From NCBI RefSeq assembly GCF_014805625.2, contig NW_023998414.1, forward strand, positions 21,649,447 to 21,713,446: a stretch of DNA of 64,000 nt. Reading direction: 5' to 3'. Made by a program: the position numbers and the translations under genes. A model generated the notes under the pieces. It did not search any database, had not been told where the DNA came from, and saw only the letters and a program-made list of their open reading frames with translations. This DNA is from Glossina fuscipes. Lineage: Eukaryota > Arthropoda > Insecta > Diptera > Glossinidae. Position 1 is the first letter of the stretch; every line of letters starts with the position of its first letter. Positions 24,635-35,235 of this stretch are shown in pieces.

Positions 24635-25159
24635 GCTGGAGCAGAGCGAGTAAGGGTTGCTGCACGCAACGTCTCATATTAGATTTGCGGCAACACGGTG
24701 AGGTAGACTTTTATTTGACATAACTAATTAGCGGCCATGGTTGCTTTAGATCATACTTGAATAGGTGTAAAATGGAGCAGGACCCATTCGGTAGCTTTTG
24801 TGAGTGCATTGAAGACGCTGAACATGTTTTCTTTGTCTGTCCGAAATACGATAATGAACGACAGAGACTACAGACGGAAATTAAAGGGTTACTTCTCCCC
24901 GACAATCTTATGACAAATATGACAAATATGTTGCACGACCTAAAAATATGTAAGGCGGTAGGGGTGTTTGCCGCGAACACGAAGACACGAAGAGCGTTAA
25001 CGAAGGCTTTTAAGTAGTGCCTAAACGGCTACCTTCCTAAACTATCGTGCCACAGGGTAGGGAATAGGAGGAGTGGTTTTTAGCGGGTTAAAGTTTCGCA
25101 CTGCCCCGGTGTGCGCCTGTTGATGGTTTTCCACCTCACAAAAAAAATAAGAAGAAACA
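24635..25159 (+). mobile_element. R1-like LINE, 5'-truncated insertion
   Basis: A 525-bp insertion bounded by an 11-bp duplication. It contains the last part of a non-LTR reverse transcriptase ORF, then a 3' UTR of about 140 bases that is richer in G+C than the flanks. It ends in an A-rich tail (ACAAAAAAAATAAG). The 3' UTR wording (GTGGTTTTTAGCGGGTT ... CGCACTGCCC ... TGATGGTTTTCCACC) is of a style I recall from R1-clade elements such as Waldo. Insertion is not at rDNA, as expected for the unspecific members. The element cannot move by itself because only its 3' end is present. Confidence 0.75.
24637..25017 (+). pseudogene. LINE reverse transcriptase C-terminus, broken
   Basis: In one frame this reads a WSRASKGCCTQRLI segment, then HGEVDFYLT, a stop codon (TAA at 24721-24723), then LISGHGCFRSYL. 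A zinc-knuckle-like CECIEDAEHVFFVC follows (C-x-C-x5-H-x4-C), and then PKYDNERQRLQ. GHGCFRSYL followed by a cysteine/histidine cluster and a (C)P(R/K)(Y/F)..ER motif is characteristic of the C-terminal end of R1/Jockey-type ORF2 proteins. In the family the stop position is normally Gln, so a single C-to-T change explains it. The ORF ends with TAG at 25015-25017. Everything upstream (endonuclease, RT palm) is missing by truncation. Confidence 0.75.
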
Positions 25160-25170
25160 TAAATCAATCC
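25160..25170 (+). repeat. target-site duplication, right copy
   Basis: Exact repeat of 24624-24634, immediately after the A-rich tail of the LINE fragment. Confidence 0.75.
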
Positions 25171-27869
25171 ATTAAAATATCGTAATATCGTAAAGATCTA
25201 TGTCACGCCGGGTGTAATGTAATGATTCTTCAGTCTTCACAAATGATAGGAATATGTCGTTTCTGCATGCAGAGGGACTAAGCGCTCCGCGCTTTAAGCC
25301 TGAAATATGTTCTCTGCACGAAGATTGCAGTTTGTTTTTCCCATTCATGTTGCGATAAGTGGTCCTCGCGCATCCACTATTTGATTTAACCTCTATCGAG
25401 TTGCGCACATATGCTGCAACAAAATTTTCTTTCATTAGCACGCACACACATATAAGTTTCTTTCAGTGCATTTGAAACGCACTTTGAATAAATAAAACAA
25501 AAATATGTGCAAGCATATATGTTACGCACGTTACAAATGCGCATGTGTTTGGCGCCTGTTGACGTCAATGCGAATGGATTTCGTTTAACGTGCCACAAAC
25601 GCCTGAAGTTTAATATTAATTTACAATATTTTTATTTGTTTCTTTGCATAAAATCGCAAAAAAAAAAAAAAAAAAAAAAAATGAGAAAAACTTCCAAATA
25701 ATTAATACAAAAATTTTTATCGAGAAATGAAATGCAAGCATAAAGTGAAGCGCATTAATACTACTGAAGAAGAAGAAGAAGAAGACGAAGAAAAAGTAGA
25801 CAACAATATGCAAAGCGGTTAACATAAATCCTTAATAAGTAACGGTTTATCTGTGTACTAAAGATTATATAATCAATTCAGTACAATATCAATATCAAGA
25901 TATCACAACGAATCGAAATAAACAGAAATCTCATTGAGATGACACTCAGCTGCGGTAAATCGAATCTAATCTTTTTACTGAAAATTATGATATACAAGCG
26001 TAAACGAGTTACATCGCGGCAGTCAGGCGAGGCCGATTATTAAATCATCTACAACTGTTTCATTAGCAATAAGCAATTTTGGAATTATAAAAATTTTTCT
26101 TTGATGGCGTGTGTATTCTAACTGTTAAGCCGGTCTCATTCAGATTAAATTTGGTTAATTTTCAAATAAATTATTATCCTTTCATTGAGCGCACAGACCT
26201 ATCAGACAGCGGCCACCTCTCTATACTATTTCTTTTCTTCATATCTTCCCCGTTCTGCCTGCTCGTCATAAAATATCAAAGAGTATAAGTTGTTTCCTTT
26301 TACGAGGACTCGAAAAGTGGGCGAACACACAATACAAATTTAATATAATATATAAGTCAAATTAAGATTCTAAACAAACTATCGAGACATTTATATGAGA
26401 GATAAATCAACTTTCGTGTAAAGTGCCAGAGCAAAGTAATAAACTTTTGTCGTATAAGGACCTTTTGAAAGTATGGGGTTATGTAGTCAATTGGTTTCAA
26501 TTGATTTCGTCTTTGGTCAAAAAAATACATGAACAGGTATCGAATAAATAGGTTGATTTATTGATTTGTATAAAAAAAGATGGGTTCTTTTGGACATTGC
26601 ATATACCCGCACAAGCTTATTACAAGCGCAGTTGGATATGGAATATGAACGAAAGGAAGAATTCGTCTCGCTACTTCAACATAATATATAAATATTTAAA
26701 TACATTCTATTAACTGCGAGTCCGCAAGATGCCAAGATATTCCTATACACACAAATCTGGCAAGAGTACAGAGTCTATCTCTATCTCTATTATGTAAATA
26801 ATCTATAAAATGATCTGCATTACGATATTATTTGTACCACTGTTTTATGCCTAGTATGAGGTGATTTGCAAAATTTAGTTGTCTGCCGTACAAAGCTGTC
26901 TGCTGTACGGGATTGCATACCATGTGAAGCTATCTACAAAATGGAATGAAATTGCGCTTGACACAGAACTGTTGACAATAAGGACGGTATTCCCTACAGT
27001 ACGGAAACAGCATACGACGAATTCGTCTTCAATGTAGAAGTGCGTGTAGCTGTGGAGTTATCTGCTTTAGAGTACAGCGAGAGCTAGTTACAATATCGAA
27101 CTAATTGTGACACGGAATTGTTCACCGTTAACCCTTAATGGCCCGTAAGTCTTTCAAGCTTACTTGAAGCTTACTACATCGATTACAAGTGCAAACATAT
27201 TTGCAGCAGTGATGTGCCATAATACTCAACGATTTAACTAAAAATATGATAACAATCGGAGAAGTAAAAATAATTGAATAATTTTTGTCGCCTTATATGT
27301 GTCTTTGAAAGATGCCATCGTGGAATTGGTTCATTAAGGGTTCACGTCGAATTGTTTAAAATATAGAGAGCAGTTTCGAAAATACCAAGGTTCTATTTAT
27401 CGGGGCAGCATTATTTCATTTCAGATTCCAGTAAATAGAATTTCTTCTGGAACATTCGACAATTATACTTCGGGTGTTATTTGCTTTATAGTCTCTATCG
27501 TACATACACATATATAAAATTGCATTATCCCCGAGTTAGCATTAATACATGTGAGAGTATCTTTAGTAGCATAAAAATAAGAGCAAAAATCGTTTGTTCG
27601 ACAATTTTTAGATTTGATGGTTGCAAACATAATGATCGATTTAGTATATGATAATGATTGGTGGAGAAATAATGTGTGTTTTAATTATTCCCATATGGAA
27701 GTTACAAGCTTTAAAACTATAAAGATTCAATGTGTGTGTGTGTTAAGGCATTTGTGTGAAATGAAGCATTTTTGTAAAGGTGAACATTGCGAAACGCATG
27801 AGAAATCCACAGCTAAAGTTCACGTCTCTTTTTGCATGATTAGTTTTCCACATGTTGGTGTTGTTGTTT
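25171..27869. other. AT-rich spacer
   Basis: No gene recognised. It holds an A tract near 25661-25681 and a GAA array at 25766-25785. Frames are short. Confidence 0.6.
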
Positions 27870-27911
27870 TTTAATTTTTTTCTTTATTTTTTTTTTTTAT
27901 TTCTTTTGTAG
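27870..27911 (+). promoter_or_regulatory. strong candidate 3' splice site
   Basis: A pyrimidine tract of about 40 bases, almost all T, ends in ATTTCTTTTGTAG. TTAAT about 40 bases upstream of the AG could serve as a branch point. It belongs with the donor 15 bases downstream. Confidence 0.5.
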
Positions 27912-27926
27912 TGACCCTCGAAAAAG
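27912..27926 (+). CDS. candidate 15-nt microexon
   Basis: Between the T-rich acceptor ending at 27911 and the donor AAG|GTGAGTAAG starting at 27927 lies TGACCCTCGAAAAAG. Its length is a multiple of three, so inclusion would keep frame. In phase 0 it begins with a stop. In the other phases it would add (x)TG-ACC-CTC-GAA-AAA-G or T-GAC-CCT-CGA-AAA-AG, that is T-L-E-K or D-P-R-K cores. Microexons of this size are typical of neuronal and muscle genes with long introns. I cannot identify the host gene, and no flanking exon is visible. Chance pairing of splice-like motifs in T-rich DNA remains possible. Confidence 0.35.
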
Positions 27927-27935
27927 GTGAGTAAG
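27927..27935 (+). promoter_or_regulatory. consensus 5' splice site
   Basis: GTGAGTAAG after AAG matches the fly donor consensus MAG|GTRAGT completely. Confidence 0.5.
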
Positions 27936-29489
27936 CTCATTTAATTACTCCGTTTATAGAAAACCGTATACTCTTGATGGCCAGGAAAAGGAAGTTCTTA
28001 CTTAATTTCGTTATCTCCGTAGAATTATTGCTGATGTTCATCAAGCAGGAAAGTACTGATATTTATATAGTAGAAGTGAGAAATTATATATCCTTGGATT
28101 ACTTTCACGTCTGCTTGGTTTAGAAATAGATGTGTTCCATTCCTGATTAACTTGCGATTTTTTCGCGCCCTTCTCTTAAGAATCCATCCTTCCGACCATT
28201 CACATCTTGATAATAGTTTGAAGTTTGATAAAAGTGTAGGTAAAAATTTAAATATATAGGAAATCTTTAATTTTCTTCACTTTACGCGCAGATGTGAAAT
28301 GTGAAAATATTTTTTAAATATTGCGATGGAGAACATGTATAACTCACATATCATGTGAGAATGTATTTAAGCTTAAGCATGAATACTCGTATGTAAATTT
28401 AAAGTTAACATATTGCAGAACTTATTGTCAAAGAAAAAAAAAACAGAAACTGCTCGAGATAATTTAAGATGTATCTCACACTAGTATACTTGGTGCATGA
28501 TATTCTTGGTTAAGGTGATGGGTACAAGAAGGTCGCCTCAAGCTCTTTCACTTCTGTTCTATACTACGAGTGCTGCGATTTTATTTGATGTTAATATAAT
28601 TATAATTGAAGTCTGAGAATCTCGGCAATGCGATTGATTATCTTTATTCCGTTTTTGCTTCTGTTTCTGTTTCTGTTTCGGTTTCTGTTTTTGTATTTCT
28701 GTTTCTTTTTTGCGGAAGAATTATTTAGAACAATTTATATGCCAAGTGAAGTAATTTTGTTTTGCTCGTTATTTTCTTTAATTTATTATTGCAAGATAAA
28801 AATAATTATTTTCTTTTCTTTTTCTCTTCGCTTCTTCTATTACTTTGTTATTACGTAATAATTTCTATATTTTATTGAAATCGTTTCCTATTTGTAAGAT
28901 TTACGGAAATCATATTATAACGAATAATATAATGAAATAATTTAAATATATTAATGAATGTTTATAATATTATTTCTTTAATTTATTTAATCTTTTTTTT
29001 TTTTTTTTTTTTTAATAGAAAATAAACGGATATATATATCAGATGGAATTAAATTTGAATAAAATCTAAAATTGTGGTTATATTCTGTCTAGAGTCTATA
29101 CAGCATACGAGTACGCACGTTCTTTAAAAGCAACGGTGCAATATGAGTTCATCATACAGTAAAGAAGTAAAAAAAAGAGTTATGAATCTTATATAATCAA
29201 CAAATTTGCTGCATTTGCATTATTATTCAAGCTTTCATTGATATGTCAAAGGTCATATTTCGGAACATGTCATACGTTCTCGGTACTTGATTCTTCGAGA
29301 TCTTGGAGATTGGAAGCATTTACTGTTTGAAACTTCTTTCTAATGTTTATCGAAAAGACTCTTCTAATGATCAACATGTTTTCGTCTGCCGTAACGATTC
29401 CAAACTTGGCTTCAATACCATATTCTAGTTTGTAGAATTAGAGCTTCACTTAGGTTTTGAACTAGAGTTTCCCGTTTTAATTGTAGTTT
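27936..29489. other. AT-rich spacer
   Basis: No gene seen. The T-rich frame at 28628-28858 (poly-Phe/Leu) is low complexity. A T tract lies near 28993-29013. Confidence 0.6.
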
Positions 29490-29850
29490 TTATACCCTAC
29501 ACTATTTGTGGTGTAAGAGTAAGAGAAAGTGCGGATGTATATAACACTCGGAAGGACTTGAGACAGACCCACCTTTTATTATACCGATGCGTTATAATAA
29601 ACTAGTATCTGTGTGTGTCTCTCTTGATTCCGTGTATTTAACCTACAAGTCGTAATTTTTGAGATATTTTGCTGTTGTCCGCCGGTCCCTCTGTCCATCT
29701 AATGTCTCCCGATGAAATTTTATGTTTAAACGACTGGGTGTAATTTTGGCGAAATTTGGTGCATCAATGTATTTTGACCCAACAACGGACGCCATTGAAA
29801 ATGGTTTGGGTCGGAGCACTTTTCGACCACTCCTCACATAAGGGCTTATT
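29490..29850 (+). repeat. fullest copy of modular dispersed repeat
   Basis: Module order on the plus strand: TATACCCTACACTATTTGTG, GCGGATGTATATAACACTCG, GAAGGACTTGAGACAGACCC, TATACCGATGC, CAAGTCGTAATTTTTGAG, ATATTTTG, GTCCGCCGGTCCCTCTGTCC, GATGAAATTTTATG, GCGAAATTTGGTGCAT, TATTTTGACCCAACAACGG, CCATTGAAAATGGTTTGG, GTCGGAGCACTTTTCGACC, CTCACATAAGG. I recall repeats with this order from non-coding DNA of tephritid and calyptrate flies but cannot give a family name. There is no protein-coding potential and no clear duplication. Confidence 0.6.
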
Positions 29851-31210
29851 TTGGAATTATTGAAATATGCGCAATAATTATAAACGGCTTAATGCCATAT
29901 ACATACTTCGTACTTCCATTGTCGATAGTGTTTTGCAATTGAAAAGCTGAGTGCTAACTCTGAAACTTTGTTCCACTGAGATATCATATATTCATCGATG
30001 TTACATGTGTGTGACAATTCCTCTTTCTCATTGTCTAAGACGATTTAATTTTTTCTTGCACAAACCTACTACATGTACCGATAACGTAAAGCTTTGTGTC
30101 ATTAAATCCATTGGACGGTGCAGATCATACTTCCAACCAAAACATGCACAGTCAAAACATGCTTTCAGCACATATTTTAGTCTTTCCTTCGTGGCCTTTG
30201 TATTAAAAATGAATCAACAAAGCCTTTTGCTGTTAGCTCATTGAAGAAATTTTAAAACTTTAGTGTTGACTATAATCGGCCTTAAACGTTGATAAATGGT
30301 TTATTATTGCAATTTGGAATCGTAACAGGATTTTAAAACAACAATAATAAATGTTGAATATTGAAATTGAAAAAAGCCATCTCTCTCCACTCTACAAATA
30401 GCTTCTATCCCTCTATGATGTCAAGCTGTGTTTTTTAGTATTTCGGATGTTTCTCGAATAGAGAATAGACGAGGAGGAAACTGATAAGCGTTATACCTTG
30501 GCCGATCAAGCACACACCATGAGTAAGACTACACCCCAAGCGTAATTAAAATATGCTCGATCGCACTAAGGATTGAATTTTTGGAATAAATGGAAGAAAA
30601 AAGGAAAAGCATTGGTTAAAGAATGAAACCACAGAATAGAATTCAAAAGAATGCTATCAGGATTATATAATCTTAACTATATAAAATATTGTTTGCGAAT
30701 TCTATACAAATAAAGGTGTAAAAAAACTATAAGAAGAAACGGCTCCAGAGAATAACAGAAAAATGTTGCTCACCTGTTTATAAAAAGTATAATAGAAATA
30801 ATATAATAATTTCTGATATCCTATCGAAGAGCATATGAATTTTCATAATTTTTATAGAAAATATTGAGTTTCATCCGTAGAGCACACACCTGCATTGAAT
30901 TTCCCACAAGTATTTTTGAGTGCAGGAAAATATCTTCTTCTTTTTTTTTTTTTTAGATATATTATTAAATCAAAACGAAATGATAAATTTTCGTACTAGG
31001 GGAGGAGAGATTTGTTTATCACTTTTTCTGGTTTTTTTTTTTTTTTTTTTTTTTCTTTTACACAAAATCAGGATGTAACAGCAGGTAGCTTGTACTTGTT
31101 CGAATTTTCGCTGAATTTTCCCATATTTCAAGGTTGAACTCTCGCATAACAAAAACATGTGACAAGCACCCTTGTCGGAGCGATGACAGACTCTTAATAG
31201 ATAGGCTAAC
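29851..31210. other. AT-rich spacer
   Basis: No gene recognised. T tracts are at about 30941-30953 and 31033-31053. Confidence 0.6.
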
Positions 31211-31231
31211 AAAAGATTATATTCTCCTTAG

Positions 31232-31253
31232 GAGTTTTAAGGGATGATCAAAG
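31232..31253 (+). CDS. weak candidate 22-nt microexon
   Basis: GAGTTTTAAGGGATGATCAAAG lies between an acceptor-like tract (GGCTAAC branch motif at about 31204-31210, then TTATATTCTCCTTAG) and the donor AAAG|GTAAGCT. All three signals have fair consensus and correct spacing, but the pyrimidine tract is short and the length would shift frame. Lower support than the 27912 candidate. Confidence 0.15.
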
Positions 31254-33505
31254 GTAAGCTATTTTATTTAATTTATATTTCTAAAGAAGATAAATAACCC
31301 TTCACTTACATAGGATAGTGAAGAAGAGAGGATATTGATGTATATCAACGATAACACCTACTTATTATTTCCGTTTAATGTCGATTGTTTGGTTAGTTAG
31401 AGGATATGAAATTACAACAAAAAAAAAAAACAACAAAACCATTAACATTGACGTAATATGCGCGTATATATTATATTCTAACCCAAATCCATTAACCAAA
31501 AACTCAATAAAGACAAGTTATCTCACTTCTTAGGTTCGCAACTCACGGAGGAAAATGTATAAGAAATGTTCATTTTATGGCATAGTTCGCGATTTTCAAA
31601 TGTTTTTTAGCCTATGTCCTAATTTTTTTATTATTTTATTTCTTTTATTCATTCGTCCTTCCTCGTCATTGCAGGCATTCCTAAATGCTTTATTAAACAT
31701 AACCTTCGCACGTAGTGTAGGTAGCACAAAAAGTGTTATATGTATTCAATATACAACTCAGTACATTTCGTAACAAGTGAGATTACCAAAATGTTAGCCT
31801 TAAGTCTTTAAACTAAGCTTCAAACTATGAGCAGAATTCGTTATCTGCTAATGCACTTGTTTGACCGAATGTAACACTCAAAGCAAACAAATATTGAAAA
31901 TATTCCTTTAAAATGATTTATTTTCAATGTACGGAATCGTCCATTCCGCGCATAACACTAAAATAGAATTTTCGATCTACATATAATAATATGTTCAACC
32001 ATTACTTTGTTTAAAAGTTTGTAATGTTCGATGTGTTATATAAGCTATATGTACGTTGGGTCAAAGAAGATGTTCATGGTGTTTTTGTCTAAAAAACGGT
32101 TTCAGCTTTTTGTAGATAATGAAAGCCAATTAGAACAAGCGTGTGACCTAATTTTTTATACCCTACATGTATACATATTTATCATAAAGAAAAAAATCAC
32201 ATTTTGAAACTCTTCAATATTGGACTTCCCTTTGACTACAAACACTGTAGGATCACTCTTATAATAGATTTTGTACTTGCTGATGGGTGTGTGGGTAAGG
32301 AGCGAAAACCGCTTATAGTGAAGTGTCATGTCATGTTGTTCTGTGAGCATGTTGCCTAACCAATTTATCCCAATACCAAATTTGCATGCAAGAACTTTCA
32401 ATGTTTCAAAACCCTTATCATAATTCTCGCGACCAGGAGGAGAATGTTTGTCACAGTCGCACAGATGATGGTGTCTAAATTGTTTTAAATTCTGAATAGA
32501 TCAGTAATATATATGTACTTTTTCGGATATTAGAAACGTCCTTGTAGGTGTTGCAATGGTTGTGGTAAAACCAATAACCCTCAGTCCTTCGATGGTGGAC
32601 TCAAACATGTGTGACATTCGTTCATTCAGTCGAAAGTAATTTGGTTTTGAAAATCTGCCTGAATTATCAAATCGAAAATCGACCTATCTTACAAACTCGC
32701 CGCATACAGGTTTGTTAAAAAATTCTTGGTTCCTATGGCGAAGATGTTTTAACAAAATTGGCCACACATTTCCGCTTTCGGAATTTTATTATTGAAGACA
32801 GACGTGCGTGCTCCACGTTCTGTATCAGATAACGGAATTAGGCAACGACTAGAAAGTATTTTCAAACCAATTGACGACGACATTGGACACAGAATGGAAA
32901 CAAAACGAAATCGGGCCAATTTCGAAGAAAGCGATAACCGAAGATGGAAAGTAAATTATGTGCAATAATAGTGTGCGAACAAGGTCCTGGTCCAAGCCGG
33001 ATAAAGCTGTACAAATGAACAGATATTACGTGAAATAATGCTATATTGGAAAGAAATTGTGTATCGCGATTTGTTGAAAACGTGTAAAGGATAGGTCATA
33101 GGATTGGATTCCAGTTTCCCCTACCACCAAGTAGTGTACCTAAAACAAGCAAAGGAGGCGAAGCGACCGCAATTGATTAACAAATTAAAAGCATTTACAA
33201 TAAGTCGGCAAAAATTGAGAGATTAGCTGGGAAGTTTCGATACATTCACCATAAAGCTTGGACTGTGTTCTGTCCAACTGCTATTCGATTCCCTCCCTGT
33301 AAAAATCAATTGGCACAATGAGACTGCAAAGATCATGTCCAGATATTCCAAAAATTTCTATAATGATGGCACAGCGGTTTCATCCGAAAAATTACCAAAG
33401 GATAATACAGATTATTTACTATATAAGAGACTACCAAATAAATTGATAAAACTCTATATAAGAAGAATACAGTCCATATATATGTGCATACAGGAGAAAA
33501 CTGAA

Positions 33506-33508
<3 letters not shown>

Positions 33509-33532
<24 letters not shown>
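33509..33532. repeat. (TA)n microsatellite
   Basis: About 12 TA units. Confidence 0.9.
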
Positions 33533-33536
<4 letters not shown>

Positions 33537-34653
33537 ATGTATATAATTTTTTTTATCTATAAGATGCCAAGAAACTCGTTCTTAATTTCGGTAAGATAAT
33601 GATACTAATTGACATAAACAAATGATTGCGATAACGGCTGCCGAAGATTTGTTACAAGATAAGCTTTCAAGTATAAGTTGTGTAAACTTTCTTATCAATT
33701 TGTATTCAAGTCTATGGAAGGAGTTTTGCTTTCTTTATAAATATTTTCTGCTTTTTATTAAAATACTCATTAGCAGATCAATTAAAAAATATCTATATAA
33801 ACAAATGTTTATTTATTTGTATTTGTATTTATTTTTTTTTTTTTTTCTTTTTCTTTAAACAAGTATGTGGAACGTTCCCAATTAACTAAAAGTTAATTAA
33901 TTGGCCAAATCACAAAATTCTAGTTTTTTTTGTTTTCTTTAAATCGTGACCGTTAACCATAAACAAGAATATTTCTTTTAGACGAGAAGAAACAAGGAGT
34001 TATACTTACTATGGACGATGCTTAATGAAAAATTATTAATAATCACGAATGCTTGTGTTTAATCAATTTTAGAATTTAACCAATATAAATTGGACAAGGA
34101 AAAGAAAAAAATTATGAAAAAGAAAAAAAAAAAAAAAAAAAAGAAAGAACCAGAGCTTGTTGAAACTGGAATTCGTATCAATTATAAACTTGGACAATAA
34201 CGAACAATTATGGCATTAATGTGCCATCGTTTATGGTTTGCTTTTCCAATAATTATTAAGTTATTAAGTGCTTATGCTATTGCATATGTATCAACAGAAT
34301 AACGATTATTAATTTTATATTCTCTCTCGTTACTCATTCCCGCTAATGAATGAAATCAATTGAGAAACGTGTTTGAAAGCATAGCCACAAGTACATTTTT
34401 ACAAACACATTTAGATTTCTCCGAGAATAACGCCCGTAATGGAAAAGACTATGAAAATTATGATCTCATTCATGATTTATTTATGCAAAGGGTATTCGCG
34501 ATTATTAGCCTGCAACGAAAGTTAATGAAAATTTGGATCGACTTTTTGGCTTCCATTCTAATATGAAATGTCGTAAACTATCCATTTGTTTGCAATAGAA
34601 AACAAATTCAAATTTGTGACTCGATTCGATCGATAATTATAATTTATAATATC

Positions 34654-34679
34654 TATATATATATATATATATATATATG
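34654..34679. repeat. (TA)n microsatellite
   Basis: About 13 TA units, some 170 bases upstream of a mariner relic. Confidence 0.9.
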
Positions 34680-34859
34680 TATGGATATGTCTATCTATAA
34701 GTGCTTACATGATGATAATGATCAGCGATATCTGCAAATGATAAAGTAGCGATGATTTTGATCTTTCTCTATATAAAATAACAGTTTTTCACATAGTGTT
34801 ATTCAATTATTCGGCGTATATTGACGCTAATCGTGAAATTGCTCAAAATTGCATTTTCG

Positions 34860-35235
34860 ACATTCATTAGTTTTGCTGTTTGATTTGAAAAAATCTGCTG
34901 CCGAAGCCCATCAAATACTTTTAGAAGCTGATGGTGATGTCGCTCAATCGTACTAAGTGTCGGTTTCCCGCCTAGAGAAACAAAAAAAAGTACGAACACA
35001 ATGAACATTGCAAGATTTATTGGACGAAATAAAATAAAGCTGTTACTGCAGATGGTTGTCGATTTCAATTGAACAAACTGAACGACGTATTGTTGCAAAA
35101 AAGACAAGCAATAGCGGTTAACAGACGCAAGGTCATCTTCTGGCAGGGCAACGGTCGGTCGCACAAATGAAAATTTCTCCCGCACCCAGTGTACTCACCA
35201 GAAATGGCGTCTTCTCATTACTACTTGCTCAGTTG
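34860..35235 (+). pseudogene. mariner transposase relic with internal deletion
   Basis: The left part reads LLFDLKKSAAEAHQIL and then GDVAQS, matching the N-terminal helix-turn-helix of mariner transposases related to the cecropia/mauritiana groups. It jumps without the middle of the protein to a segment containing VTADGCRFQLNKLNDVLLQKR, then NRRKVIFWQGNGRSH, a stop, and FLPHPVYSPEMASSHYYL. In the family these are the (H)QDNARPH and HPPYSPDLAPSDYHLF motifs. The catalytic Asp of QDN is Gly here, and the Asp of PSD is His. So the copy is dead by deletion, stops and loss of two DD34D residues. No terminal inverted repeats were recognised. The longer minus-strand frame over the same DNA (34799-35185) is a shadow. 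Confidence 0.7.

Larger units (their letters stand above)
31254..34849. other. AT-rich spacer
   Basis: No gene recognised. A strong pyrimidine tract ending in CATTGCAG (31672) has no good donor within a stop-free exon. A TATACCCTACATG at 32157 may start another decayed dispersed-repeat copy. TA arrays are at 33509 and 34654. Confidence 0.5.

Noticed and set aside
31641..31777. exon between CATTGCAG (31672) and a GTGAGAT donor (31778)
   Set aside because: The only long open frame meets a stop before the donor, and the donor lacks the preceding AG. It is an acceptor only.
34799..35185. 128-codon minus-strand frame
   Set aside because: It is antisense to the mariner relic, whose plus-strand reading has clear family motifs.
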